DNA from: Bacteroidota bacterium
Lineage (GTDB): Bacteria > Bacteroidota > Ignavibacteria > SZUA-365 > JAADGX01
DNA length: 10,165 nucleotides
Reading direction: 5' to 3'
Assembly (NCBI GenBank): GCA_024276335.1
Contig: JAJRXL010000321.1
Location: 1-10,165, forward strand
Under the pieces are notes generated by a model. That model had not been told where the DNA came from and did not search any database. It was given only the letters and a program-made list of their open reading frames with translations. Positions 1 to 7,459 of this stretch are shown one piece after another (the first letter of the stretch is position 1; each line of letters opens with the position of its first letter). The translations under genes and the position numbers were made by a program.

Positions 1-797
1 AAAGATCGTTCTTCCAATACCCGTAACAGCTTGGCCTGTGCAGAAAGCGAGATATCGCCTATCTCGTCCAGGAAAACCGTACCACCATTTGCCAACTCGA
101 AAATCCCCTTACGCTGATGCCTCGCATCGGTAAAAGCGCCTTTTTCGTGACCAAACAATTCGCTCTCGACCAGTGTATCGGTTAATGCCGAGCAATTTAC
201 CGCTACAAAAGTCTCCTGTCCTCGCAAACTCAAGGCATGGATCGAGCGCGCAACCAGCTCTTTGCCGGTTCCACTCTCGCCGGTAATAAGAACCGTTGTC
301 GTCTCACTTTTCGCAATTTTCACTATCGTATCCAACACACGACGCATCGCGGGCGAGGAGCCGATAATTTTCTGGAAACCCATTTTATCCGTCTGTTCCT
401 TCAACAAGCGGTTTACCCTCCGCTTCAGCATCGTGGTTTCCAACGCCTTTTCAACAAGCACGAGCAACTCTTCCGTATTTACGGGTTTAGTGAGGTAATC
501 AAAGGCTCCAAGCTTCATCGCCTGCACCGCAATATCCGACTTGTCGATAACAGTCAGCATAATAACCGGAATGCCGAGATCGCTATCCTTGATCATCTTC
601 AGTACTTCCATCCCCAGCCTGTCAGGGAGATGTTGGTCGAGGAGAACCACGTCCGGTTCTTTTTCCTTGATGATCTCCAGCGCGCGTTCAACCGTTTCAG
701 CCTCGAAAACGGTAAACCCCGCGTTCGTCATCTCTTTCGATAATGACCACCGAATGAGTTTTTCGTCATCTACAATCAGGATCGATTCGCCTCTCAT
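1..797 (-). CDS. Sigma-54-dependent NtrC-family response regulator, partial (C-terminus beyond window)
   Basis: The first 265 residues are visible; the gene runs off the left edge. Residues 1-120 are a receiver domain: acidic pair D10/D11, phospho-acceptor D54 in LLDQHLPD, T82 and K104 (LTKP). From about residue 144 a sigma-54 AAA+ domain begins, with Walker A GESGTGKE (173-180), the sigma-54 contact loop as GAFTDA (220-225, usual form GAFTGA) and Walker B VFLDE (241-245). The rest of the AAA+ domain and the expected Fis-type helix-turn-helix lie outside the window. Members of this family are phosphorylated by a partner kinase, form a ring and use ATP to open sigma-54 RNA polymerase promoters. 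The start ATG overlaps the stop codon of the upstream kinase gene as ATGA, so translation is probably coupled and the two form a cognate pair. The targets are unknown. Family assignment is very secure. Confidence 0.96.
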   Translation of the reverse strand, partial: MRGESILIVDDEKLIRWSLSKEMTNAGFTVFEAETVERALEIIKEKEPDVVLLDQHLPDRLGMEVLKMIKDSDLGIPVIMLTVIDKSDIAVQAMKLGAFDYLTKPVNTEELLVLVEKALETTMLKRRVNRLLKEQTDKMGFQKIIGSSPAMRRVLDTIVKIAKSETTTVLITGESGTGKELVARSIHALSLRGQETFVAVNCSALTDTLVESELFGHEKGAFTDARHQRKGIFELANGGTVFLDEIGDISLSAQAKLLRVLEERS

Positions 798-2320
798 TCT
801 CGACCTTCTTTCTGCTCCCTCGGCAAAACGATACATACCTTCGTACCTTTACCCGGGTCGCTTTCAAAATGTATGGTGCCGTTGTGTTGCTCCACGATAC
901 GTTTTGAAATAGCCAGACCAAGCCCGGTACCTTTATGTTTCGTCGTAAAGAATGGCTCAAAAAGTCTTTCCAAAGCTTCAGGCGCAATTCCACACCCTGA
1001 ATCCTGGATTTCAATTCTCACATTTTCCCGGTCGCCCAAGACAGAAACATGCAACGTCCCCTCCCCCTTCATGGCTTGGACGGCATTCAGCATGATGTTC
1101 CACAACAACTGCTGCATCTGCTTTTTATCGGCGGTAATCTCCGGCGTCTCTTCATTGCACGTCAATTCAGCGCGAACATTCTTGCCCGTGCTCTGTTTGG
1201 ACAGGAGAAACAGGGTTCGTTCGATAATTTCCCTGAGATTCACCTTTTCAAAAGAAGGCGAAGATGGGCGGGCATAACTGAGGAGATCGTTCACCGTAGT
1301 ATTCACGCGTTCCATCTGCGCCATCATCTCCGAGATGATTTCTCTCTGGGGGTCGTTTTCCTCGGCCTCCGCGTCAAAAACCTGTAGGGCCCCAAGGACA
1401 CCGGCGATGGGGTTCTTGATCTCGTGCGCCAAACTTGCCGCCATCTCGCCAACCGTCGCGATGCGGCCCGCTTTTTCCAATTGTTGCTGCGTCAGATTAA
1501 TAAGCTTCGAGTTCGTCTTGTTTAGCTGGGAAATCAAATCATTGACAGCCTGCGTCAAATCCGCAATCTCGTCTTTTGAGTTGGGCTGGGGAATCATCGG
1601 CAACTCGACGTTTCGCCCCTCCTCTATCGGTGCCAGTTGATGCTTGACGTGTTCTATGTGTGAATGAAGCCTCGTGATCGGTCTGACGACAAGTAAAACC
1701 AGGGCGATGAATGCGACAATGGTCAGACCGCCAAAAGAAAGGACGATCAACAAAACATTCGTTTTGCCATGCTCCCGCGATATTGTCCGCAGTTCATCGG
1801 AATGTACTTTCGCCACAAAATAGCCAAGTGTATCTCCACTATCTTTATGGCAGGTCCTGCATCCGGGCTTCGCGAAAATCGGGCTCAATATGTATTCATA
1901 AGAATGGTTGTTCTCTGCCACCGACGCAAAACGATTCCCTTTCGCATCTATATGACCGGTGAACCGCTCCAAGTCGAATCGTTTTATTTGCGGCTGCGCT
2001 CCCGCGCCGACAAAGATCGATCCATCCGCCTTCAGAATGAGGATCTCCTTGATCTGGGAGTGATCGAGCATTGCACCCATGACGCTGGCGAGCTTGTCTT
2101 TCCGCCCTTCCAACATGAGGTGCTCAAGCAAGTTTTTACCGAACATCGCCACCATTCTCGCCTTGGAGCGATACTCCGTCTCGATAAGCTTGTAGCCCGT
2201 ACGGTAGGCGGCATAAATATAAATCGATGCTGACAAAAACGAGATCGCGATCAGAGCAATCGCGGTTTTCGCCCCGATCGTCGAAATAACTCCGCGCTTA
2301 TTTTTCCGGCTTTCGGTCAT
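794..2320 (-). CDS. Membrane sensor histidine kinase with periplasmic CxxCH (haem c-type) sensor domain
   Basis: 508 residues. Order: a basic N-terminus, a transmembrane helix at about 17-38, a periplasmic sensor region at about 40-185, a second transmembrane helix at about 188-212, a HAMP linker (about 213-266) and a short coiled coil. The HisKA domain follows with H299 in SLAHEIKNP. The ATPase domain has an N box (N408, N412), G1 DSGCGI (440-445), F box FEPFFTT (454-460) and G2 GTGLGL (464-469). The sensor contains GCRTCHK, a CxxCH motif (C154, C157, H158), the covalent attachment site for a c-type haem. This suggests sensing of redox state or a gas such as NO, CO or O2; the ligand is inferred only. 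ATG at 2320 is chosen because GAGAGG lies 8 bases upstream. A longer in-frame reading from TTG at 2398 adds 26 residues but lacks a ribosome site. The gene overlaps the downstream regulator by 4 bases. Acceptor and ATP-binding motifs are intact, so it should be active. Confidence 0.95.
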   Translation of the reverse strand: MTESRKNKRGVISTIGAKTAIALIAISFLSASIYIYAAYRTGYKLIETEYRSKARMVAMFGKNLLEHLMLEGRKDKLASVMGAMLDHSQIKEILILKADGSIFVGAGAQPQIKRFDLERFTGHIDAKGNRFASVAENNHSYEYILSPIFAKPGCRTCHKDSGDTLGYFVAKVHSDELRTISREHGKTNVLLIVLSFGGLTIVAFIALVLLVVRPITRLHSHIEHVKHQLAPIEEGRNVELPMIPQPNSKDEIADLTQAVNDLISQLNKTNSKLINLTQQQLEKAGRIATVGEMAASLAHEIKNPIAGVLGALQVFDAEAEENDPQREIISEMMAQMERVNTTVNDLLSYARPSSPSFEKVNLREIIERTLFLLSKQSTGKNVRAELTCNEETPEITADKKQMQQLLWNIMLNAVQAMKGEGTLHVSVLGDRENVRIEIQDSGCGIAPEALERLFEPFFTTKHKGTGLGLAISKRIVEQHNGTIHFESDPGKGTKVCIVLPREQKEGRE

Positions 2321-2468
2321 TCCTTTCGCCTCTCGTTTGCTTTCCGATTTTCGTCCTCCGCCGCCGTGTTCCCCGGTAATCCTTGGCACAATCCTCAAAG
2401 GTTCACGTTGTCCGCCCCGGCACTATCTTGTTTCACCGGGTCATCCCATCCGCAGGTATAGAAGAATA

Positions 2469-4730
2469 TCACGACTGGTTTTTCTTCCGTATTAGGTTTA
2501 ATGCGCTCCCCGCCTTGAACCACTCGATCTGCTGTTCATTCAACGTATGCTTCAATGGGATTCTTTCTTCGCTGCCGTCTTTGTGCTTCACGATCAGGGT
2601 CATGGCCTTTCCTGGCGCCAGCTCGGCGAGGTCGAGCGAAAATCGATCATCTTCCCGAATCTTATCATAATCCTCGGGATTAACGAACGTGAGGGGCAAC
2701 AGCCCCTGCTTTTTCAAATTCGTCTCGTGAATGCGTGCAAACGATTTCGTGATTATCGCCTTTGCGCCGAGATGACGCGGTTCCATCGCGGCATGCTCGC
2801 GACTCGACCCCTCGCCGTAGTTTTCATCGCCGACGACAATCCATCCAATACCTGCTTGCTTATATGCCCGGGCCACCTTGGGGACTTCATCGTATTCACC
2901 GGTCAACTGGTTCTTGACCCTGTTCACACTGTCGTTGAAGTAATTCGTCGCGCCGATGAACATGTTGTTCGAGATGTTGTCGAGATGCCCGCGGTAACGC
3001 AACCAGGGACCAGCCATGGAGATATGATCGGTCGTGCACTTTCCCTTCGTCTTGATAAGAATCACCATATCCTGGTATTCCTTCGCATCCGGCGGTGGAA
3101 ACGGTGTCAACAACTGGAGGCGCTCACTGTCGTCCGCAACAGATACGGCAACCGCGTTTGCATCGTCGGCAGGCGGAACGAGCCCCTCCGGATCGGGCAC
3201 AAAGCCGCGAGCCGGAAGTTCTTCTCCTTGTGGAGGATCGAGCACAACCCGCTCCCCGTTTTCATTGGTCAAAGCGTCCCTGGTAAAATCAAAGGTCAGG
3301 CGACCGGCAAGCGCCAGGGCAACAACCGTCTCGGGGCTGGCAACAAATGCATGCGTATCGGGATTACCATCGTTGCGGCCGGTAAAATTCCGATTGAACG
3401 AAGTCACGATGGAGTTCCTGTCGCCCTTCTTAACATCGTGACGTTTCCATTGACCTATGCATGGCCCGCAGGCATTGGCCAACACCTTGCCCCCGATGGC
3501 TTCCATGTCCTGGAGTTGACCGTCCCGTTCGATCGTGGCGCGGATCTGCTCCGACCCCGGTGTAATGGTGAACTCGCTTTTGGCTTTCAGGCCTTTTTGT
3601 TTCGCCGCGCGGGCAATCGAAGCTACGCGATCGAGGTCCTCGTAGCTGGAATTCGTGCAGGAGCCTATTAACGCGACGCGTACCTCCTCGGGCCAATCGT
3701 TTTCTTTCACGGCCTTCGCAAAGGCAGAGATTGGATATGCGCGATCCGGTGAAAACGGGCCGTTGATATGCGGCTCCAACTCCGAGAGGTCAATATGAAT
3801 AACCTGGTCGTAATAAGACTCTGGTTCTGAAATGACTTCTTCGTCGGGCCGCAGGTGATTACGCAGTCCGTCCGCAAGCTCAGCCACGTCGGCGCGTCCC
3901 GTGGCGCGAAGATAAACAGCGGTTTTGTCGTCGTACGCAAAGACTGAGGTTGTCGCTCCGATCTCCGCGCCCATGTTACAGATCGTGGCTTTCCCCGTGG
4001 CGGAAATGCTCGCGCATCCATCCCCGAAATACTCGACAATAGCACCGGTCCCGCCTTTCACGGTCAGGATCCCCGCCAACTTGAGGATCACGTCCTTGGG
4101 AGACGTCCAACCGCTCATCGTACCGGTCAGCTTGACGCCGATCAGGCGGGGGAATTTCAACTCCCACGGCATCCCGGCCATGACGTCAACGGCATCCGCG
4201 CCTCCCACGCCGATGGCGATCATTCCCAGCCCGCCCGCGTTTGGCGTATGGGAATCCGTTCCGATCATCATACCACCGGGAAAAGCGTAATTCTCGAGCA
4301 CAACCTGGTGAATGATCCCGGCTCCGGGTTTCCAGAAACCGATACCGTATTTCCTTGAAACGGAGGCGAGAAAGTCGTACACCTCTTTGTTCAAGTTCAG
4401 GGCGTTCCTGAGATCCGCGCTTGCGCCGGTTTCCGCAAGGATGAGGTGGTCGCAGTGAACGGTAGTCGGCACGGCGACCCGCGGAATTCCCGCGGTCATG
4501 AATTGCAGTAATGCCATCTGAGCCGTGGCATCCTGCATGGCGACACGATCCGGGGCGAATTCCACGTAGCTGTTCCCTCGTTCGTATGGCCTTTCTGCCG
4601 GGTTCCACAAATGAGAGTACAGTATTTTCTCCGTGTACGTAAGAGGACGATTCAGAAGCCGACGTGCAGCATCGACGTTAGCGGGAAGTTCTTCATAAAA
4701 TTCCTGGATTACATCAAAATTCATCGTCAT
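2469..4730 (-). CDS. acn: Aconitate hydratase, mitochondrial-type
   Basis: 753 residues, close to the usual length for the mitochondrial-type aconitase subfamily, and apparently complete. It interconverts citrate and isocitrate through cis-aconitate in the cytoplasmic TCA cycle, using a [4Fe-4S] cluster. The three cluster cysteines are C358 (GSCTNSSYEDL), C421 and C424 (ANACGPCIGQW). Other family signatures are TDSHTPNAGGLGM (from 158), the DHISMAGPWLRYRGHLDN segment (from about 568) and the swivel-domain GDENYGEGSSREHAA (from about 634), with its conserved Ser-Ser-Arg substrate-binding residues. The start at 4730 (MTMNFDVIQ) is chosen because GAGG lies 7 bases upstream; an in-frame extension to 4832 has no aconitase-like sequence. 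The gene stands alone between the antiporter terminator and the two-component pair, which follows on the same strand after about 148 bases. Two inverted repeats upstream may be regulatory. The symbol is given generically because acnA/acnB naming does not fit this subfamily well. Confidence 0.97.
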   Translation of the reverse strand: MTMNFDVIQEFYEELPANVDAARRLLNRPLTYTEKILYSHLWNPAERPYERGNSYVEFAPDRVAMQDATAQMALLQFMTAGIPRVAVPTTVHCDHLILAETGASADLRNALNLNKEVYDFLASVSRKYGIGFWKPGAGIIHQVVLENYAFPGGMMIGTDSHTPNAGGLGMIAIGVGGADAVDVMAGMPWELKFPRLIGVKLTGTMSGWTSPKDVILKLAGILTVKGGTGAIVEYFGDGCASISATGKATICNMGAEIGATTSVFAYDDKTAVYLRATGRADVAELADGLRNHLRPDEEVISEPESYYDQVIHIDLSELEPHINGPFSPDRAYPISAFAKAVKENDWPEEVRVALIGSCTNSSYEDLDRVASIARAAKQKGLKAKSEFTITPGSEQIRATIERDGQLQDMEAIGGKVLANACGPCIGQWKRHDVKKGDRNSIVTSFNRNFTGRNDGNPDTHAFVASPETVVALALAGRLTFDFTRDALTNENGERVVLDPPQGEELPARGFVPDPEGLVPPADDANAVAVSVADDSERLQLLTPFPPPDAKEYQDMVILIKTKGKCTTDHISMAGPWLRYRGHLDNISNNMFIGATNYFNDSVNRVKNQLTGEYDEVPKVARAYKQAGIGWIVVGDENYGEGSSREHAAMEPRHLGAKAIITKSFARIHETNLKKQGLLPLTFVNPEDYDKIREDDRFSLDLAELAPGKAMTLIVKHKDGSEERIPLKHTLNEQQIEWFKAGSALNLIRKKNQS

Positions 4731-4755
4731 GGAAAATCCTCGTATAGCTTTTGAT

Positions 4756-4769
4756 ATGATACGAATCAT
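4756..4769. repeat. Inverted repeat ATGAT-N4-ATCAT upstream of aconitase
   Basis: Two perfect 5-base arms are separated by ACGA, 26 bases upstream of the aconitase start. The minus-strand hexamer TATCAT within it resembles a -10 box, but no matching -35 was seen. It could be an operator overlapping a promoter or may be chance; short arms like these are common in AT-rich leaders. Confidence 0.3.
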
Positions 4770-4791
4770 GAAGCGTGAGCGGTCGGAGGTT

Positions 4792-4807
4792 TTGACGCTG
4801 GCGTCAA
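4792..4807. promoter_or_regulatory. Inverted repeat TTGACGC-TG-GCGTCAA, candidate operator upstream of aconitase
   Basis: Two perfect 7-base arms flank a 2-base centre, 62 bases upstream of the aconitase start. The geometry (16 bases, near-zero spacer) fits binding of a dimeric transcription factor better than an RNA hairpin. No U-tract follows, so it is not a terminator. The regulator is not identifiable; the repeat does not match a consensus I can name. Confidence 0.45.
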
Positions 4808-4953
4808 GGCCCCGTATGCGTGCCGCCTGCAAAGGATTGGTCGTTAATCACGGTCCAGGCGAAAAAACGCCAGCGGATAACGATCATCTCAACCAGTAAA
4901 TATACGGTTTTTCAAGCGATTATTGAATCCATTTGACGGGTATATCGAGGGAT

Positions 4954-4975
4954 GAAAAACAGGTGGGGCCCCTGT
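4954..4975 (-). terminator. Probable intrinsic terminator after the antiporter gene
   Basis: Read on the minus strand, ACAGG and CCTGT form a 5-bp stem around a 7-base GC-rich loop (GGCCCCA), followed at once by a run of T that shares its first base with the stem. It lies about 65 bases after the antiporter stop codon and upstream of aconitase, where a terminator is expected. The stem is short, so termination may be incomplete. Confidence 0.5.
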
Positions 4976-5039
4976 GGCCGTCGGGAACTGCAGATATACC
5001 TCTCCGTAACGGCTCTTCGGTCAGGGGACTTCGGCACCG

Positions 5040-6356
5040 CTACAAATCCCAACCATTCAACATGCGCTCCCCTCCTTCCTCACCTTGATCCATGCCGGAT
5101 TCCGCTGCCATCGCGGCCTCCTTTCGCTCCGATTCCAGGCGTCGTTCGGCGATGATGATGCGGAATGTCATGTAAATATTTGTCAGCACAATAGCGACAA
5201 ACGCATACATCGGCAGGGATTCCACACCCGGGATTCCAGCCTGGAGCGGAAGAAACGCCATTACCGCAGTGGCCAGGCCTCGAGGCATCAACGCCATGAC
5301 TACCTCCAACTCGGCGGGTGTCATAGACCGGTTTCGCATCTTGAAAAGAAAAATCCCCATCTTGCGACTACCCAATAAAAGCATGACAATCAAAACCGCG
5401 GAAATGCCGGTGAGGAGCGTCATCGACTCAAAGTTCAACAGCAAACCGAGGTACACGAAGAAAAAAGTGCGAACAAAGAACGAAATCTCGGCCGTGATGT
5501 TCTTGATGAATTCGTCGAGAACGAATTTTTCCGCGATGATATCAATACCAAAAAGAGCCTGGGTCTTTTTACCGATGTGACGCGCGGCGACTTCCATGTT
5601 TGCCAAAATGAGTCCGAACAGCAACACCGCGATGGCCGCGCTGCCGTGTAACTCCTCTACGACGAAATACAGGAGAAACATGAACCCCAGGGTCAACATG
5701 TACGAAAGGTTTTCCTTTCCCATCCAGCTTATCAATCGTGACCAGAGCACGCCGGCAACGGAAGAAATGAAAAACGCCACGCCGAAGGATTTCAGGAACG
5801 TGATAATCACGTCGGATTTTTCCTGGACACCCGTCCGTTCGAAATCCAGGATCATGACGACCGTTACGATCAGGAGAACATCGCCCAAGGCTGATTCGAG
5901 TTTAAGCAGTGTCTTGATTTCATCACGAACACTGAGCCCGGAGACAACGGGGATACAGATTGCCGGGCTGGTGGCGCCGAGAACGGCAGCCAGGAGTAAA
6001 GCGCTGACCAACGATAATCCGGCAATGAAATGCGCAAAAGCAAAAACACTCGCCATGGAAAAGACAAAAACCAATACCGCCAGCATTGTCGCTCGCGGGG
6101 CCTGCTTTATGACCGTCACGATATCCAGTTCGAGTCCGCCCTCGAACAAAATGATGATCAGCGCCAGCGTCCCGATGTATGGGGCGACGCTCACGAGAAG
6201 ATTCGACGTAATGATCTCCGTGACGGGACCGAGAATGACGCCGACACCGATAAGCAATAAGACACTGGGGATTTTCGTCAGTCGGAACAGGAGATTGGCG
6301 AGGAAGCCGACGATAATGATTCCCCCCAACAAAGCAAAAAAGAACGGAACGGTCAT
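5040..6356 (-). CDS. Cation:proton antiporter (CPA family, Na+(K+)/H+ exchanger domain)
   Basis: 438 residues, nearly all hydrophobic, with about 12-13 predicted membrane helices: an inner-membrane monovalent cation/proton exchanger (PF00999). Family signatures are an N-terminal LLLIGVGVILGP segment (33-44), LFEGGLELD (70-78), GATSPAICIPVVSG (127-140) followed by LESALGDV (153-160) with the charged pair E154 and D159, FVRTFFFVYLG (294-304) with R295, and MPRGLATAVM (357-366) with R359. The GATSPAI..P / ESALxD pattern resembles NhaP-type exchangers more than the Kef potassium efflux group. There is no RCK/TrkA-type regulatory domain; the protein ends in a charged cytoplasmic tail of about 38 residues. 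The start at 6356 has AGGA about 8 bases upstream; an in-frame GTG at 6410 has no such site. It is on the same strand as the thioredoxin gene, about 200 bases downstream of it, and probably has its own promoter. Ion specificity cannot be read from the sequence. Confidence 0.93.
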   Translation of the reverse strand: MTVPFFFALLGGIIIVGFLANLLFRLTKIPSVLLLIGVGVILGPVTEIITSNLLVSVAPYIGTLALIIILFEGGLELDIVTVIKQAPRATMLAVLVFVFSMASVFAFAHFIAGLSLVSALLLAAVLGATSPAICIPVVSGLSVRDEIKTLLKLESALGDVLLIVTVVMILDFERTGVQEKSDVIITFLKSFGVAFFISSVAGVLWSRLISWMGKENLSYMLTLGFMFLLYFVVEELHGSAAIAVLLFGLILANMEVAARHIGKKTQALFGIDIIAEKFVLDEFIKNITAEISFFVRTFFFVYLGLLLNFESMTLLTGISAVLIVMLLLGSRKMGIFLFKMRNRSMTPAELEVVMALMPRGLATAVMAFLPLQAGIPGVESLPMYAFVAIVLTNIYMTFRIIIAERRLESERKEAAMAAESGMDQGEEGGERMLNGWDL

Positions 6357-6384
6357 GTCAATTTCCTGACGTTGGCTGATGGGA

Positions 6385-6400
6385 GCAGTGGCGCCACTGC
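6385..6400. promoter_or_regulatory. Perfect 16-base palindrome upstream of the antiporter
   Basis: GCAGTGGCGCCACTGC is its own reverse complement and lies 28 bases upstream of the antiporter start codon, in its leader. With no spacer and no T-run it is a poor terminator. A dimeric repressor site or a small leader hairpin (6-bp stem, 4-base loop) near the ribosome site are both possible. Confidence 0.4.
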
Positions 6401-6555
6401 ACAAGATCACCAGGAAATGTACACAGCAACCCGCCGATTACAAAAACCTGCTTGGAGGGGGCGCGGTAGTATGAAAATGTTTTTGGTAATGGAGAACGAT
6501 GAGCCCCATACGGCGTGGCAATGGACCGGATGCGAAAGCACCATGGATACGGCTG

Positions 6556-7125
6556 CTACAGCAATTTCTTTATCGCTTCCTCGAAAGTCTTGCGCGGTCG
6601 ATACCCGACGAATTTTTCCCTAATGACGCCGTCCCGGTCAATAATAAACGTTGTCGGAATACCCGTGATTCCTCCATAAAGCTGGGATATTTGCTTATCT
6701 CCATAGAGAATCGGATAGTTGATTCCTTGCTGTTCGATGAATGCATCCACGGCATCCCGCTTATCGAGGGCCACTCCCATCACGACAAGACCCCGGTCGC
6801 CGTAGGTTTTCTGCAAGTCAATGAAATCCGGGATCTCCCGCTTGCAAGGCGCGCACCACGTGGCCCAGAAATCAAGAATCACGACCTTCCCCCGCAGGTC
6901 CCCGATCCCCATCATGCCTCCATCCGCCCGAACCAGGGAAAAATCCGGCGCGATTCTCGCGTCGGTCGATGGCGCAGGCGAAACAGGAGCGGCGCCGGTC
7001 GTAGCAGGGCCTCCGGCGGAATCCATGATAACGAGAATACCGAAGACGACCACCGCCGCCATGAGCACCCATACGAGAGGATGAATCGGTGTTTTGTGAT
7101 CGTCCCTTGCTTTTTTCCGAACCAT
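6556..7125 (-). CDS. Membrane-anchored TlpA/ResA-like thiol-disulfide oxidoreductase
   Basis: 189 residues. A basic N-terminus is followed by one membrane helix (about 16-34) acting as an uncleaved anchor, a Pro/Ala/Ser-rich linker (35-58) and a thioredoxin-fold domain (59-189) facing the periplasm. The active site is WCAPC (W90-C94) in DFWATWCAPCKREIP, and the cis-proline lies in GIPTTFIID (P157). TlpA/ResA proteins are usually reductants in the oxidising periplasm, often keeping apocytochrome c CxxCH cysteines reduced before haem attachment. That role is possible here, as the kinase in this window carries such a motif, but it is an inference. The start is supported by GAGGA just upstream. 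It begins 11 bases after the stop codon of the DUF1858 gene, so the two are almost certainly in one operon. The exact subfamily (ResA, TlpA, CcmG) cannot be decided. Confidence 0.93.
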   Translation of the reverse strand: MVRKKARDDHKTPIHPLVWVLMAAVVVFGILVIMDSAGGPATTGAAPVSPAPSTDARIAPDFSLVRADGGMMGIGDLRGKVVILDFWATWCAPCKREIPDFIDLQKTYGDRGLVVMGVALDKRDAVDAFIEQQGINYPILYGDKQISQLYGGITGIPTTFIIDRDGVIREKFVGYRPRKTFEEAIKKLL

Positions 7126-7136
7126 ACTTTCCTCGA

Positions 7137-7361
7137 TTACTTCTGTGTTGAACGTCCCAGGTTGCGACGCAACGCGGCGAGAACTTCTTCCATCTTTTCA
7201 CGGGAAAAATTCTTTTCCCGCATTGCTTCTTTCAAGGTTCCCCAAGCCGGGTCGCCACAAATCAAGCAACGGATACCGTATTCCATGAGAAACGAAACGG
7301 CATCCGGGTAGCGTTCCACCAGGTCTTCGATCGTCGTATCAAGAGTAATGTTGGTATTCAT
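7137..7361 (-). CDS. DUF1858 domain protein (small CxxC protein)
   Basis: 74 residues filled by one DUF1858-like domain. The pattern is a beta/helix start (ITLDTTIEDLVERYPDAV), then FLMEYGIRCLICG with the cysteine pair C32/C35, then GTLKEAMREKNF and a final helix. The domain is also found next to hybrid-cluster or redox proteins; its biochemical role is not well established, and the CxxC pair suggests metal or cluster binding or thiol chemistry. The start ATG at 7361 fits the domain edge and has GGGAG just upstream; an in-frame TTG at 7397 would add 12 residues without family similarity. It lies 98 bases after pdxB and 11 bases before the TlpA-like gene on the same strand. The pairing with a thioredoxin suggests a shared redox task, though this is inferred from position only. 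Confidence 0.88.
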   Translation of the reverse strand: MNTNITLDTTIEDLVERYPDAVSFLMEYGIRCLICGDPAWGTLKEAMREKNFSREKMEEVLAALRRNLGRSTQK

Positions 7362-7459
7362 CGTCTCCCGTCCCGGCCATGCCGACCGCTGCTGCAAGAT
7401 CGTTTCCAGTAGAGTAAGATGATATTGAACGGAAAAGGATTCTCTGCGAAGAACGGATT

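Larger units (their letters stand above)
4731..5039. other. 309-base intergenic region between antiporter and aconitase genes
   Basis: This stretch has no convincing gene. It holds a probable intrinsic terminator for the antiporter (about 4954-4975), two short inverted repeats near the aconitase start (4792-4807 and 4756-4769), a weak 4-bp hairpin GGCG-A6-CGCC near 4860 and the aconitase ribosome site (GAGG just upstream of 4730). The aconitase promoter should lie here. I could not find a -35/-10 pair or a sigma-54 GG-N10-GC element good enough to call. The one reading frame that opens here on the plus strand from 4952 shows no recognisable sequence and overlaps the antiporter terminus. Confidence 0.7.

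Noticed and set aside
2321..2398. N-terminal extension of the histidine kinase from TTG at 2398
   Set aside because: No ribosome site precedes the TTG and the added residues are Gly/Arg/Lys-rich without family likeness; the ATG at 2320 has GAGAGG at good spacing.
2405..2450. CCCGG/CCGGG pairing between aconitase and the kinase gene as a terminator
   Set aside because: A 5-bp stem with a 15-base loop and no T-run is too weak to call.
2547..3671. 374-codon open frame on the plus strand inside aconitase
   Set aside because: It is fully antisense to a complete, motif-rich aconitase gene and its translation shows no recognisable domain; it is a codon-bias shadow.
4857..4873. GGCG-A6-CGCC hairpin in the aconitase leader
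   Set aside because: The stem is only 4 bp and the homopolymer lies in the loop, not after the stem, so it is not a terminator.
5596..6369. 257-codon plus-strand frame opposite the antiporter
   Set aside because: It mirrors the hydrophobic antiporter as a Ser/Thr/Arg-rich low-information protein, typical of an antisense artefact.
6499..7311. 270-codon plus-strand frame across the thioredoxin and DUF1858 genes
   Set aside because: It is antisense to two well-supported genes and has no family-like sequence.
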